NCBI GenBank assembly: GCA_945859605.1
Contig: OX243821.1
Span: 36,806,249 to 36,870,248, forward strand
DNA length: 64,000 bases
Direction: 5' to 3'
DNA from: Lumbricus rubellus
Taxonomy: Eukaryota > Annelida > Clitellata > Crassiclitellata > Lumbricidae
Below the pieces are notes generated by a model, which worked only from the letters and a program-made list of their open reading frames with translations, was not told where the DNA came from and searched no databases. Numbering within the stretch: position 1 is the stretch's first letter; each line of letters begins with the position of its first letter. The translations under genes were made by a program, and so were the position numbers. Shown piece after piece: positions 11,701 to 22,756 of this stretch.

Positions 11701-13230
11701 AAAGTAGCTCATGCAATGGAAGGGAAATATAATAATAATTCTACATATTAATTTGCTGCTGAATACTTTTGGCAGCACACGAAATTGGTTTTTTTTCCCG
11801 CAGGCCGGGTCGGTCCCTACCCAGGACCATCTTCCATGAGCGTCTTCAGGTATTCTACTGACGACCAGCGGGTTCGAAGTAGCTCATGCAATGGAAGGGA
11901 AATAAAATAATAATATTACATATTAATTTGCTGCTGAAAACTTTTGGCAGCACACGAAATAAGGTTTTTTGCGCAGGCCGGGTCGGTCCCTACCCAGGAC
12001 CGTCTTCCATGAGCGCTGCCAAGGTTATTCTACTGACGACCAGCCGGTTTGAAGTAGCTCATGCAATGGAAGGGAAATATAATAATAATATTACATATTA
12101 ATTTGTGGCTGTTTTTCGCGCAGGCCGGGTCGGTCCCTACCCAGGACCGTCTTCCATGAGCGCTGCCAAGGGTATTCTACTGACGACCAGCCGGTTCGAA
12201 GTAGCTCATGCAATGGAAGGGAAATATAGTAATATTATTACATATTAATTTGTGGCTGTTTTTCGCGCAGGCCGGGTCGGTCCCTACCCAGGACCGTCTT
12301 CCATGAGCGCTGCCAAGGGTATTCTACTGACGACCAGCCGGTTCGAAGTAGCTCATGCAATGGAAAGGAAATATAATAATAATATTACATATTTTATTTT
12401 GCTGCTGAATACTTTTGGCAGCACACGAAATCAGGTTTTTCGCGCAGGCCGGGTCGGTCCCTACCCAGGACCGTCTTCCATGAGCGCTGCCAAGGGTATT
12501 CTACTGACGACCAGCCAGTTCGAAGTAGCTCATGCAATGGAAGGGAAAAATAATAATAATATTACATATTAATTTGCTGCTGAATACTTTTGGCAGCACA
12601 CGAATATAGGTTTTTCGCGCAGGCCGGGTCGGTCCCTACCCATCACCGTCTTCCATGAGCGATGTCAAAGGTATTCTACTGACAACCAGCCGGTTCGAAG
12701 AAGCTCATGCAATGGAAAGGAAATATAATAATAAAATTACATTTTAATTTGCTGCTGAATACTTTTGGCAGCACACGAAATTAGGTTTTTTGCGCAGGCC
12801 CGGTCGGTCCCTACCCAGGACCGTCTTCCATGAGCGCTGCCAAGGGTATTCTACTGACGACCATCCGGTTCGAAGTAGCTCATGCAATGGAAGGGAAATA
12901 TAATAAAAATATTACTTATTTTTTTTGCTGCTGAAAACTTTTGGCAGCACACGAAATTAGGTTTTTCGCGCAGGCCGGGTCGGTCCCTACCCAGGACCGT
13001 CTTCCATGAGCGCTGCCAAGGGTAATCTACTAACTACCAGCCGGTTCAAAGTAGCTCATGCAATGGAAGGGAAATATAATAATAATTCTACATATTAATT
13101 TGCTGCTGAATACTTTTGGCAGCACACGAAATTGGTTTTTTTTCCCGCAGGCCGGGTCGGTCCCTACCCAGGACCATCTTCCATGAGCGTCTTCAGGTAT
13201 TCTACTGACGACCAGCGGGTTCGAAGTAGC
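8728..13230. repeat. Sat A array with a 1346-bp higher-order repeat
   Basis: More than twenty Sat A units with orientation switches near 9680 and 9900-10130. The segment 10957-11884 recurs at 12303-13230 (offset 1346), including private variants such as a poly-T interruption before CCCGCAGG, so multi-unit blocks have been amplified together. A third related block is at about 44280-45290. The array ends inside a unit at GCTCATGCA, where minisatellite copy 2 begins. Confidence 0.9.
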
Positions 13231-16200
13231 TCATGCATAATTTCCATAATTTCCATAGTTTCCTTAGTTTCCTTAGTTTCCTTAGTTTCCTTAGTTTCCT
13301 AAGTTTCCTTAATTTCCTTAGTTTCCTTAGTTTCTTTATTTTCTTTAAATTCCTTAGTTTCCATAGTTTCCTTAGTTTCCTAAGTTTCCTTAGTTTCCTT
13401 AGTTTACTTAGTTTCCTTAGTTTCCTTAGTTTCCTTAGTTTCCCTAGTTTCCTTAGTTTCTTTATTTTCTTTAATTTCTTTAGTTTCCTTAGTTTCCTTA
13501 GTTTCCTTAGTTTCCTTAGTTTCCTTAGTTTACTTAGTTTACTTAGTTTACTTAGATTCCTTAGTTTCCTTAGTTTCCTTAGTTTCTATAGTTTCTTTAG
13601 TTTACTAAGTTTACTTAGTTTACTTAGTTTCCTTAGTTTCCTTAGTTTCCTTAGTTTCCTTAGTTTCATTAGTTTCCTTAGTTTCCTTATTTTCCTTAGT
13701 TTCCTTAGTTTCCATAGTTTACTAAGTTTCCTTAGTTTCCTTAGTTTCCTTAGTTTCCTTAGTTTCCTTAGTTTCTTTTGTTTCCTTAGTTTCCTTAGTT
13801 TCTTTAGTTTCCCTAGTTTCCTTAGTTTCCTTAGTTTCCTTAGTTTCTTTAGTTTGCTTAGTTTTTTAGTTTCCTTAGTTTCCTTAGTTTACTTAGTTTC
13901 CATAGTTTCCTTAGTTTCCTTAGTTCACTTAGTTTCCTTAGTTTCCTTAGTTTCCTGAGTTTCCTTTGTTTCCTTAGTTTCCTTAGTTTCCTTAGTTTCC
14001 TTAGTTTCCTTAGTTTCCTTAGTTTACTTAGTTTACTTAGTTTCCTTAGTTTCCTTAGTTTCCTTAGTTTCCCTAGTTTCCTTAGTTTCCTTATTTTCTT
14101 TAATTTCTTTAGTTTCCTTAGTTTCCTTAGTTTCCTTAGTTTCCTTAGTTTACTTAGTTTACTTAGTTTACTTAGATTCCTTAGTTTCCTTAGTTTCCTT
14201 AGTTTCTATAGTTTCTTTAGTTTACTAAGTTTACTTAGTTTCCTTAGTTTCCTTAGTTTCCTTAGTTTCCTTAGTTTCAATAGTTTCCTTAGTTTCCTTA
14301 TTTTCCTTAGTTTCCTTTGTTTCCATAGTTTACTAAGTTTCCTTAGTTTCCTTAGTTTCCTAAGTTTCCTTAGTTTCTTTTCCTTAGTTTCCTTAGTTTC
14401 CTTAGTTTCCTTAGTTTACTTAGTTTACTTAGTTTCCTTAGTTTCCTTAGTTTCCTTAGTTTCCTTAGTTTCCTTAGTTTCCTTAGTTTCCTTAGTTTCC
14501 TTAGTTTACTTAGTTTCCATAGTTTCCTTAGTTTCCTTAGTTCACTTAGTTTCCTTAGTTTCCTTAGTTTCCTGAGTTTCCTTTGTTTCCTAAGTTTCCT
14601 TAGTTTCCTTAGTTTCCTTATTTTTCTTTTTCCTTAGTTTCTTTAGTTTCTTTAGTTTACTTAGTTTACATAATTTCCTTAGTTTCCTTAGTTTCCTTAG
14701 TTTCCTTAGTTTCCTTAGTTTCCTTAGTTTCCTTAGTTTCCTTAGTTTCCTTAGTTTCCTTAGTTTCATTATTTTCCTTAGTTTCCTTATTTTCCTTAGT
14801 TTACTTAGTTTCCTTAGTTTACTAAGTTTACTTAGTTTCCTTAGTTTCCTTAGTTTACTTAGTTTACTTAGTTTACTTAGTTTCCTTAGTTTCCTTAGTT
14901 TCTTTAGTTTCCTTAGTTTCCTTAGTTTCCTTAGTTTCCTTAGTTTCCTTAGTTTCCTAAGTTTCCTTAGTTTCCTAAGTTTCCTTAGTTTCTTTAGTTT
15001 CCTTTTTTTTCTTTTTTTCCTTAGTTTCTTTAGTTTCCTTAGTTTCTTTCTTTTCTTTAATTTCCTTAGTTTCTTTAGTTTCCTTAGTTTCCTTAGTTTC
15101 CTTAGTTTCCTTAGTTTACTTAGTTTCCTTAGTTTCCTTAGTTTCCTTAGTTTCCTTAGTTTCCTTAGTTTCTTTAGTTTCTTTAGTTTACTAAGTTTAC
15201 TTAGTTTCCTTAGTTTCCTTAGTTTCCTTACTTTCCTTAGTTTCCTTAGTTTCCTTAGTTTCCTAAGTTTCCTTAGTTTCCTTAGTTTACATAATTTCCT
15301 TAATTTCCATAGTTTCCTTAGTTTCCTTAGTTTCCTTAGTTTCCTTAGTTTCCTAAGTTTCCTTAGTTTCCTTAGTTTCTTTATTTTCTTTAATTTCCTT
15401 AGTTTCCTTAGTTTCCTTAGTTTCCTAAGTTTCCTTAGTTTCCTTAGTTTACTTAGTTTACTTAGTTTCCTTAGTTTCCTTAGTTTCCTTAGTTTCCCTA
15501 GTTTCTCTAGTTTTTTTATTTTCTTTAATTTCTTTAGTTTCCTTAGTTTCCTTAGTTTCCTTAGTTTCCTTAGTTTCCTTAGTTTACTTAGTTTACTTAG
15601 TTTACTTAGTTTCCTTAGTTTCCTTAGTTTCTTTAGTTTCCTTAGTTTCCTTAGTTTCCTTAGTTTCCTTAGTTTCCTGAGTTTCCTTAGTTTCCTAAGT
15701 TTCCTTAGTTTCCTTAGTTTCCTTATTTTTCTTTTTTTCCTTAGTTTCCTTAGTTTCCTTAGTTTCCTTAGTTTACTTAGTTTCCTTAGTTTCATTAGTT
15801 TCCTTAGTTTCCTTAGTTTCTTTTGTTTCCTTAGTTTCCTTAGTTTCTTTAGTTTCCCTAGTTTCCTTAGTTTCCTTAGTTTCCTTAGTTTCTTTAGTTT
15901 GCTTAGTTTTTTAGTTTCCTTAGTTTCCTTAGTTTCCTTAGTTTCCTTAGTTTCCTTAGTTTCCTTATTTTCCTTAGTTTCCTTAGTTTCCATAGTTTAC
16001 TAAGTTTCCTTAGTTTCCTTAGTTTCCTAAGTTTCCTTAGTTTCTTTTCCTTAGTTTCCTTAGTTTCCTTAGTTTCCTTAGTTTACTTAGTTTACTTAGT
16101 TTCCTTAGTTTCCTTAGTTTCCTTAGTTTCCCTAGTTTCCTTAGTTTCCTTAGTTTCCTTAGTTTCCTTAGTTTCCTTAGTTTACTTAGTTTCCTTAGTT

Positions 16201-17255
16201 TCCTTAGTTTCCTATTTTTCCTTAGTTTCCTTAGTTTACATAATTTCCATAATTTCCATAGTTTCCTTAGTTTCCTTAGTTTCCTTAGTTTCCTTAGTTT
16301 CTTTATTTTCTTTAATTTCCTTAGTTTCCATAGTTTCCTTAGTTTCCTAAGTTCCCTTAGTTTCCTTAGTTTACTTAGTTTACTTAGTTTCCTTAGTTTC
16401 CTTAGTTTCCTTAGTTTCCCTAGTTTCCTTAGTTTCTTTATTTTCTTTAATTTCTTTAGTTTCCTTAGTTTCCTTAGTTTCCTTAGTTTCCTTAGTTTAC
16501 TTAGTTTACTTAGTTTACTTAGATTCCTTAGTTTCCTTAGTTTCCTTAGTTTCTATAGTTTCTTTAGTTTACTAAGTTTACTTAGTTTCCTTAGTTTCCT
16601 TAGTTTCCGTACTTTCCTTAGTTTCCTTAGTTTCCTAAGTTTCCTTAGTTTCCTTAGTTTACATAATTTCCATAATTTCCATAGTTTCCTTAGTTTCCTT
16701 AGTTTCCTTAGTTTCCTTAGTTTACTTAGTTTCCTTAGTTTCCTTAGTTTCCTTAGTTTCCTTAGTTTCCTTAGTTTACTTAGTTTCCTTAGTTTCCTTA
16801 GTTTCCTTAGTTTCCTTAGTTTCCTTAGTTTCCTTAGTTTCCTTAGTTTCCTGAGTTTCCTTAGTTTCATAAGTTTCATCAGTTTACTTAGTTTCTTTAG
16901 TTTACTTAGTTTCCTTAGTTTCCTTAGTTTCCTTAGTTTCCTTAGTTTCCTTAGTTTCTTTATTTTCTTTAATTTCTTTAGTTTCCTTAGTTTCCTTAGT
17001 TTCCTTAGTTTCCTTAGTTTCCTTAGTTTACTTAGTTTCCTTAGTTTACTTAGTTTACTTAGTTTCCTTAGTTTCCTTAGTTTCCTTAGTTTCCCTAGTT
17101 TCCTTAGTTTCCTTAGTTTCCTTAGTTTCCTTAGTTTACTTAGTTTCCATAGTTTCCTTAGTTTCCTTAGTTCACTTAGTTTCCTTAGTTTCCTTAGTTT
17201 CCTGAGTTTCCTTTGTTTCCTAAGTTTCCTTAGTTTCCTTAGTTTCCTTATTTTT
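13231..17255. repeat. 9-bp minisatellite, copy 2
   Basis: Same TTAGTTTCC array as copy 1. From about 16550 it matches 2900 onward at a constant offset of 13649. Further left the copies differ by array-length changes: the long minus-strand frame spans 14590-15993 here and 428-2353 in copy 1. Therefore the minisatellite was duplicated together with the Sat A block that follows it. Confidence 0.92.
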
Positions 17256-18550
17256 CTTAATAATTTGCTGCTGCTGAATACTTTTGGCAGCACACGAATT
17301 TAGGTTTTTCGCGCAGGCCAGGTCGGTCCATACCCAGGAACATTTGGAATTTCGTGTGCTTCCAAAAGTATTCAGCAGCAAATTAATATGTAATAATATT
17401 ACTATATTTCCCTTCCATTGCATGAGCTACTTCGAACCGGCTGGTCGTCAGTAGAATACCCTTGGCAGCGCTCATGGAAGACGGTCCTGGGTAGAAACCG
17501 ACCGGGCCTGCGCGAAAAACCTAATTTCGTGTGCTGCCAAAAGTATTCAGCAGCAAATTAATATGTAATATTGATATTATATTTCCCTTCCATTGCATGA
17601 ACTACTTCGAACCGGCTGGTCGTCAGTAGAATACCCTTGGCAGCGCTCAGGGAAGACAGTCTTGGGTAGGGACCGACCCGGCCTGCGCGAAAAACCTAAT
17701 TTCGTGTGCTGCCAAAAGTATTCAGCAGCAGCAAATTAATAACTAATATTATTACTATATGTCCCTTCCTTTGCATGAGCTACTTCGAACCGGCTGGTCC
17801 TCAGTAGAATACCCTTGGCAGCGCTCATGGAAGACGGTCCTGGGTAGGGACCGACCGGGCCTGCGCGAAAAACCCAATTTCGTGTGCTGCCAAAAGTATT
17901 CAGCAGCAAATTAATATGTTATATTATTATTACATTTCCTTTCCATTGAAATTAGGTTTTTCGCGCAGGCCGGGTCGGTCCCTATCCAAGACCGTCTTCC
18001 ATGAGCGCTGCCAAGGGTATTCTACTGAGGACCAGCCGGTTCGAAGTAGCTCATGCAATGGAAGGGAAATATAGTAATAATATTAAATATTTATTTGCTG
18101 CTGCTGAAAACTTTTGGCAGCACACGAAATTAGGTTTTTCGCGCAGGCCGGGTCGGTCCCTACCCAAGACCGTCTTCCCTGAGCGCTGCCAAGGGTATTC
18201 TACTGACGACCAGCCGGTTCGAAGTAGCCCATGCTATGGAAGGGAAATATAATAGTAATATTAAATATTAATTTGCTGCTGCTGAATACTTTTGGCACAC
18301 GAAATTAGGTTTTTCGCGCAGGCCGGGTCGGTCCCTACCCAGGACCGTCTTCCATGAGCGCTGCCAAGGGTATTCTACTGACGACCAGCCGGTTCGAAGT
18401 AGCTCATTCAATGGAAGGGACCGACCGTCTTCTTTGAGCGCTGCCAAAAGTATTCAGCAGCAAGGGAAATATAATAAAAAATTACATATTAATTTGCTGC
18501 TGAATACTTTTGGCAGCACACGAAATTAGGTTTTTCGCCCAGGCCGGGTC
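17256..18550. repeat. Sat A block, direct duplicate of 3607-4901
   Basis: Matches 3607-4901 at offset 13649 with very few differences. The duplication stops inside a unit at GGCCGGGTCG, where the sequence changes to Sat B. The two parental sequences share only TCG or a slightly longer overlap at the join. Confidence 0.9.
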
Positions 18551-19270
18551 GAAGTAGCCCATGCAATCGAAGGGAAATTAATAATAATATTAATAATTAG
18601 AATTTGCAGTTGAATACTTGATACCGCGCACAAACTGCGGTTCATCTCGCGGGCCAGGTCGGTCACTTCCCAGAGCCATCTTCCCTCAGCGCGGTATCGA
18701 GAATTCTTCTAATGATTAGCTGGTTCGAAGTAGCCCATGCAATGGAAGGGAAATTAATAATAATATTAATAATTAGAATTTGCAGTTGAATACCTGTTAC
18801 CGCGCACAAACTGCGGTTCATCTCGCGGGCCAGGTCGGTCACTTCCCAGAGCCATCTTCCCTCAGCGCGGTATCGAGAATTCTTCTAATGATTAGCTGGT
18901 TCGAAGTAGCCCATGCAATGGAAGGGAAATTAATAATAATATTAATAATTAGAATTTGCAGTTGAATACTTGATACCGCGCACAAACTGCGGTTCATCTC
19001 GCGGGCCAGGTCGGTCACTTCCCAGGGCCATCTTCCCTCAGCGCGGTATCGAGAATTCTACTAAAGATTAGCTGGTTCGAAGTAGCCCATGCAATGGAAG
19101 GGAAATTAATAATAATATTATTAATTAGAACTTGCCGCTGAATACTTGATACCGCGCACAAGCTGCGGTTCATTTCGCGGGCAAGGTCGGTCACTTCCCA
19201 GGGCCATATTACCGCAGAGAGGTACCGAGAATTCTACTAATGATTAGCTGGTTTGAAGTAGCCCATGCAA
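18551..19270. repeat. Sat B: four diverged 176-bp units
   Basis: Units begin at 18601, 18777, 18953 and 19129, exactly 176 bp apart. They share the linker and the GGTTCGAAGTAGCCCATGCA end with Sat A but differ in the body (CACAAACTGCGGTTCATCTC, GCGGGCCAGGTCGGTCACTT). The internal inverted repeat is also different: GAATACTTGATACCGCGC (18612-18629) pairs with GCGCGGTATCGAGAATTC (18689-18706). Confidence 0.9.
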
Positions 19271-21686
19271 TGGAAGGGAAATATGTTAATAACAATACAT
19301 ATTAATTTGCTGCTGAATACTTTTGGCAGCACACGAATTTAGGTTTTTCGCGCAGGCCGGCTCGGTCCCTACCCAGGACCGTCTTCCATGAGCGCTGCCA
19401 AGGGTATTCTACTGACGACCAGCCAGTTCGAAGTAGCCGATGCAATGGAAGGGAAATATAATAATAATATTACATATTAATTTGCTGCTGAATACTTTTG
19501 GCAGCACACGAAATTAGGTTTTTCGCGCAGGCCGGGTCGGTCCCTACCCAGGACCGTCTTCCATGAGCGCTGCCAAGGGTATTCTACTGACGACCAGCCG
19601 GTTCGAAGTAGTTCATGCAATGGAAGAAATATAGTAATATTATTACATATTAATTTGCTGCTGAATACTTTTGGCAGCACACGAAATTAAGTTTTTCGTG
19701 CAGGCCGGGTCGGTCCCTACCCAGGACCGTCTTCCATGAGCGCTGCCAAGGGTATTCTACTGACGACCAGCGGGTTCGAAGTAGTTCATGCAATGGAAGG
19801 GAAAAATAGTAATAATATTAAATATTAATTTGCTGCTGCCGAATACTTTTGGCAGCACACGAAATTAGGTTTTTCGCGCAGGCCGGGTCGGTCCCTACCC
19901 AAGATCGTGTTCCCTGAGCGCTGCCAAGAGTATTCTACTGACGAACAACCGGTTCGAAGTAGCCCATGCAATGGAAGGGAAATATAATAATAATATTAAA
20001 TATTAATTTGCTGCTGCTGAATACTTTTGGCAGCACACGAAATTAGGTTTTTCGCGCAGGCCGGGTCGGTCCCTACCCAGGACCGTCTTCCATGAGCGCT
20101 GCCAAGGGTATTCTACTGACGACCAGCTGGTTCGAAGTAGTTCATGCAATGGAAGGGAAATATAATATCAAAATTACATATTAATTTGCTGCTGAATACT
20201 TTTGGCAGCACACGAAATTAAGTTTTTCGCGCAGGCCGGGTCGGTCCCTACCCAGGACCGTCTTCCATGAGCGCTGCCAAGGGTATTCTACTGACAACCA
20301 GCCGGTTCGAAGTAGCTCATGCAATGGAAGGGAAATATAACAATATTACTACATATTTTAATTTGCTGCTGAATACTTTTGGCAGCACACGAAATTAGGT
20401 TTTTCGCGCAGGCCGGGTCGGTCCCTACCCAGGACCGTCTTCCATGAGCGCTGCCAAGGGTATTCTACTGACAACCAGCCGGTTCGAAGTAGCTCATGCA
20501 ATGGAAGGGAAATATAGTAATATTAATACATATTAATTTGCTGCTGAATACTTTTGGCAGCACACGAAATTAGGTTTTTCGCGCAGGTCGGGTCGGTCTC
20601 TACCCAGGACCGTCTTTCATGAGCGCTGCCAAAGGTATTCTACTGACGACCAGCCGGTTCGAAGTAGCTCATGCAATGGAAGGGAAATATAATAATAATA
20701 ATACATATTAATTTGCTGCTGAATACTTTTGGCAGCACACGAAATTAGGTTTTTCGCGCAGGCCGGGTCGGTCTCTACCCAGGACCGTCTTCCATGAGCG
20801 CTGCCAAGGGTATTCGACGATCAGCTGGTTCGAAGAAGCTCATGCAATGGAAGGGAAATATGATAATAATATTACATATTAATTTGCTGCTGAATACTTT
20901 TGGCAGCACACAAAATTAGGTTTTTCGCGCAGGCCGGGTCGGTCCCTACCCAGGACCGCCTTCCATGAGCGCTGCCAAGGGTATTCTACTGACGACCAGC
21001 CGGTTCGAAGTAGCTCATGCAATGGAAGGGAAATATAACAATATTACTACATATTTTAATTTGCTGCTGAATACTTTTGGCAGCACACGAAATTAGGTTT
21101 TTCGCGCAGGCCGGGTCGGTCCCTACCCAGGACCGTCTTCCATGAGCGCTGCCAAGGGTATTCTACTAACTACCAGCCGGTTCGAAGTAGTTCATGCAAT
21201 GGAAGGGAAATATAAAAATAATTCTACATATTAATTTGCTGCTGAATACTTTTGGCAGCACACGAAATTGGTTTTTTTTGCCGCAGGCCGGGTCGGTCCC
21301 TACCCAGGACCATCTTCCATGAGCGTCTTCAGGTATTCTACTGACGACCAGCCGGTTCGAAGTAGCTCATTCAATGGAAGGGAAATATAGTAATAATATT
21401 ACATAACATTTGCTGCTGAAAACTTTTGGCAGCACACGAAATTAGGTTTTTCGCGCAGGCCCGGTCGGTCCCTACCCAGGACCGTCTTCTATGAGCGCTG
21501 CCAAGGGTATTCTACTGACGACCAGCCGGTTCAAAGTAGCTCATGCAATCGAAGGGAAATATAATAATAATATTACTTTTTTTGCTGCTGAAAACTTTTG
21601 GCAGCACACGAAATTAGGTTTTTCGCGCAGGCCGGGTCGGTCCCTACCCAGGACCGTCTTCCATGAGCGCTGCCAAGGGTATTCTA
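19271..21686. repeat. Sat A array left of the Polinton
   Basis: About thirteen plus-oriented Sat A units, generally 175-178 bp apart. The last unit is cut at GGGTATTCTAC, where a copy of the GCAT microsatellite begins. Confidence 0.92.
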
Positions 21687-22045
21687 CAGCATGCATGTAT
21701 GCATGCATGCCTGTATGTATGCATTCATGCATGTGTGTATATATGTATGTATGTATGTTTGCATGTATGTATACATGCATGTATGCATGTATGAATGCAT
21801 GTAGGTAGAATGTATGCATGAGAGCCTAGTTAGCTACACCGGTAAGCGAGAGTGACATACGTCCGTTGGTTGCAACGGACTGCGGTTCAAGCCCCGGGCT
21901 GGGAGAGTTGACATTCAGAGATTTATATTATCTCGGGCTAGCACGTGTGGGACGCAGGGGTGCAAGCTGCTGGGGAGTGACCTTGGGCAAGTTTCTTACC
22001 CATCATTGTCTGTGGGGAAGGCAACGGGAAACCACCTCACTCATC
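21687..22045 (+). mobile_element. Duplicate of microsatellite plus SINE A, split by the Polinton
   Basis: Direct copy of the segment starting near 7050. It carries the GCAT microsatellite, the SINE A head with its B box, and the body as far as CTCATC at 22040-22045. The missing tail resumes at 38615 on the other side of the Polinton, so the insertion post-dates this duplication. Confidence 0.88.
22040..22045. repeat. Polinton target-site duplication, left (CTCATC)
   Basis: CTCATC occurs here and at 38609-38614 immediately outside the element, and only once at the empty site 7393-7398. A 6-bp duplication is the established Polinton signature. Confidence 0.93.
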
Positions 22046-22064
22046 AGTAGATGTCATTGCAGCA

Positions 22065-22255
22065 CTCTCGGACAATTTGGCCAGTACAGCCTTGACCATC
22101 GGACAATTTGACCAGTACAGCCTTGACCATCAGACAATTTGACCAGTACAGCCTTGACCTTCGCCCATTTGACCAGTACAGCCTTCAGTTTCGTCCATTT
22201 GACCGGTACAGCCTTAAAAATTGAGTGTTCGCGCAGTTTGACCAATATAGCCTTA
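22065..22255 (+). repeat. Subterminal 30-bp tandem repeats, left TIR
   Basis: About six degenerate copies of a unit containing ACAATTTGACCAGTACAGCC, of which the last two or three are more diverged. The same array occurs in mirror image at the right end (about 38400-38585). Subterminal repeats could be binding sites for the integrase or terminal protein; that role is inference. Confidence 0.85.
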
Positions 22256-22268
22256 CTTTTTCAAATTC

Positions 22269-22631
22269 ATGGAATACCCAACTCGATCTAAAGACAAGAT
22301 ATTCCAATATAAAATGGTTTACCCGGAGAAAACAAAAACTGAATTACGAAAAATTGCCAGGCAGCTCGGCTTGGTTGCAAATACAACAAGACTGCGGAGA
22401 TCGGAGTTGATTGTTGTAATTGACGTCCACAACCGCGAATGCTACGACGATGAATGCCCGTGCAAGTATCCACGACCGGATCGTCAACAAGGGCCAGGCA
22501 CGATTACCGTCGTTCGTCGTCGGCGCAATGGCAACTCACCCCCGAGTGATGTTAGTTTGATCGACAACGAGATCATCGTCGTTAATTGTCAATGCAATGG
22601 TAACTCATGCCTGTGTGATGCAAGAGCGTGA
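22269..22631 (+). CDS. TIR-borne SAP-like small protein (left copy)
   Basis: A 120-aa protein encoded wholly inside the TIR. Residues 1-50 resemble a SAP/HeH-type DNA-binding helix pair (TKTELRKIARQLG then LRRSELIVVI). They also match the first 55 residues of the adjacent polymerase, including the opening MEY...KDK..QYKM..Y pattern. The C-terminal half has an Arg-rich run (VVRRRRNG) and clustered cysteines (CPCKYP; CQCNGNSCLC). It lies 125 bases upstream of the polymerase in the same direction. A role at the element ends or in replication is inference; I know no characterised homologue. Confidence 0.7.
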   Translation: MEYPTRSKDKIFQYKMVYPEKTKTELRKIARQLGLVANTTRLRRSELIVVIDVHNRECYDDECPCKYPRPDRQQGPGTITVVRRRRNGNSPPSDVSLIDNEIIVVNCQCNGNSCLCDARA

Positions 22632-22756
22632 GTGGACTACGTCGTAGATACGGGATTACAATATCGCAAACGATTTTACACCGTTGGTTTATAATCGTCT
22701 TTGGATCAATCGAATATTTTTTTTCTTTTTCTCCGGCGTATAGAAAATAACTGAAA

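Larger units (their letters stand above)
22046..22715 (+). repeat. Polinton left TIR
   Basis: About 670 bp, matching the reverse complement of 37939-38608 up to the shared sequence TTTGGATCAATCGAAT. The arms have diverged: about a dozen of 120 codons differ in the ORF they carry, so they have not been homogenised recently. The tip contains tandem 30-31 bp repeats; the inner part encodes a small protein. Confidence 0.92.
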
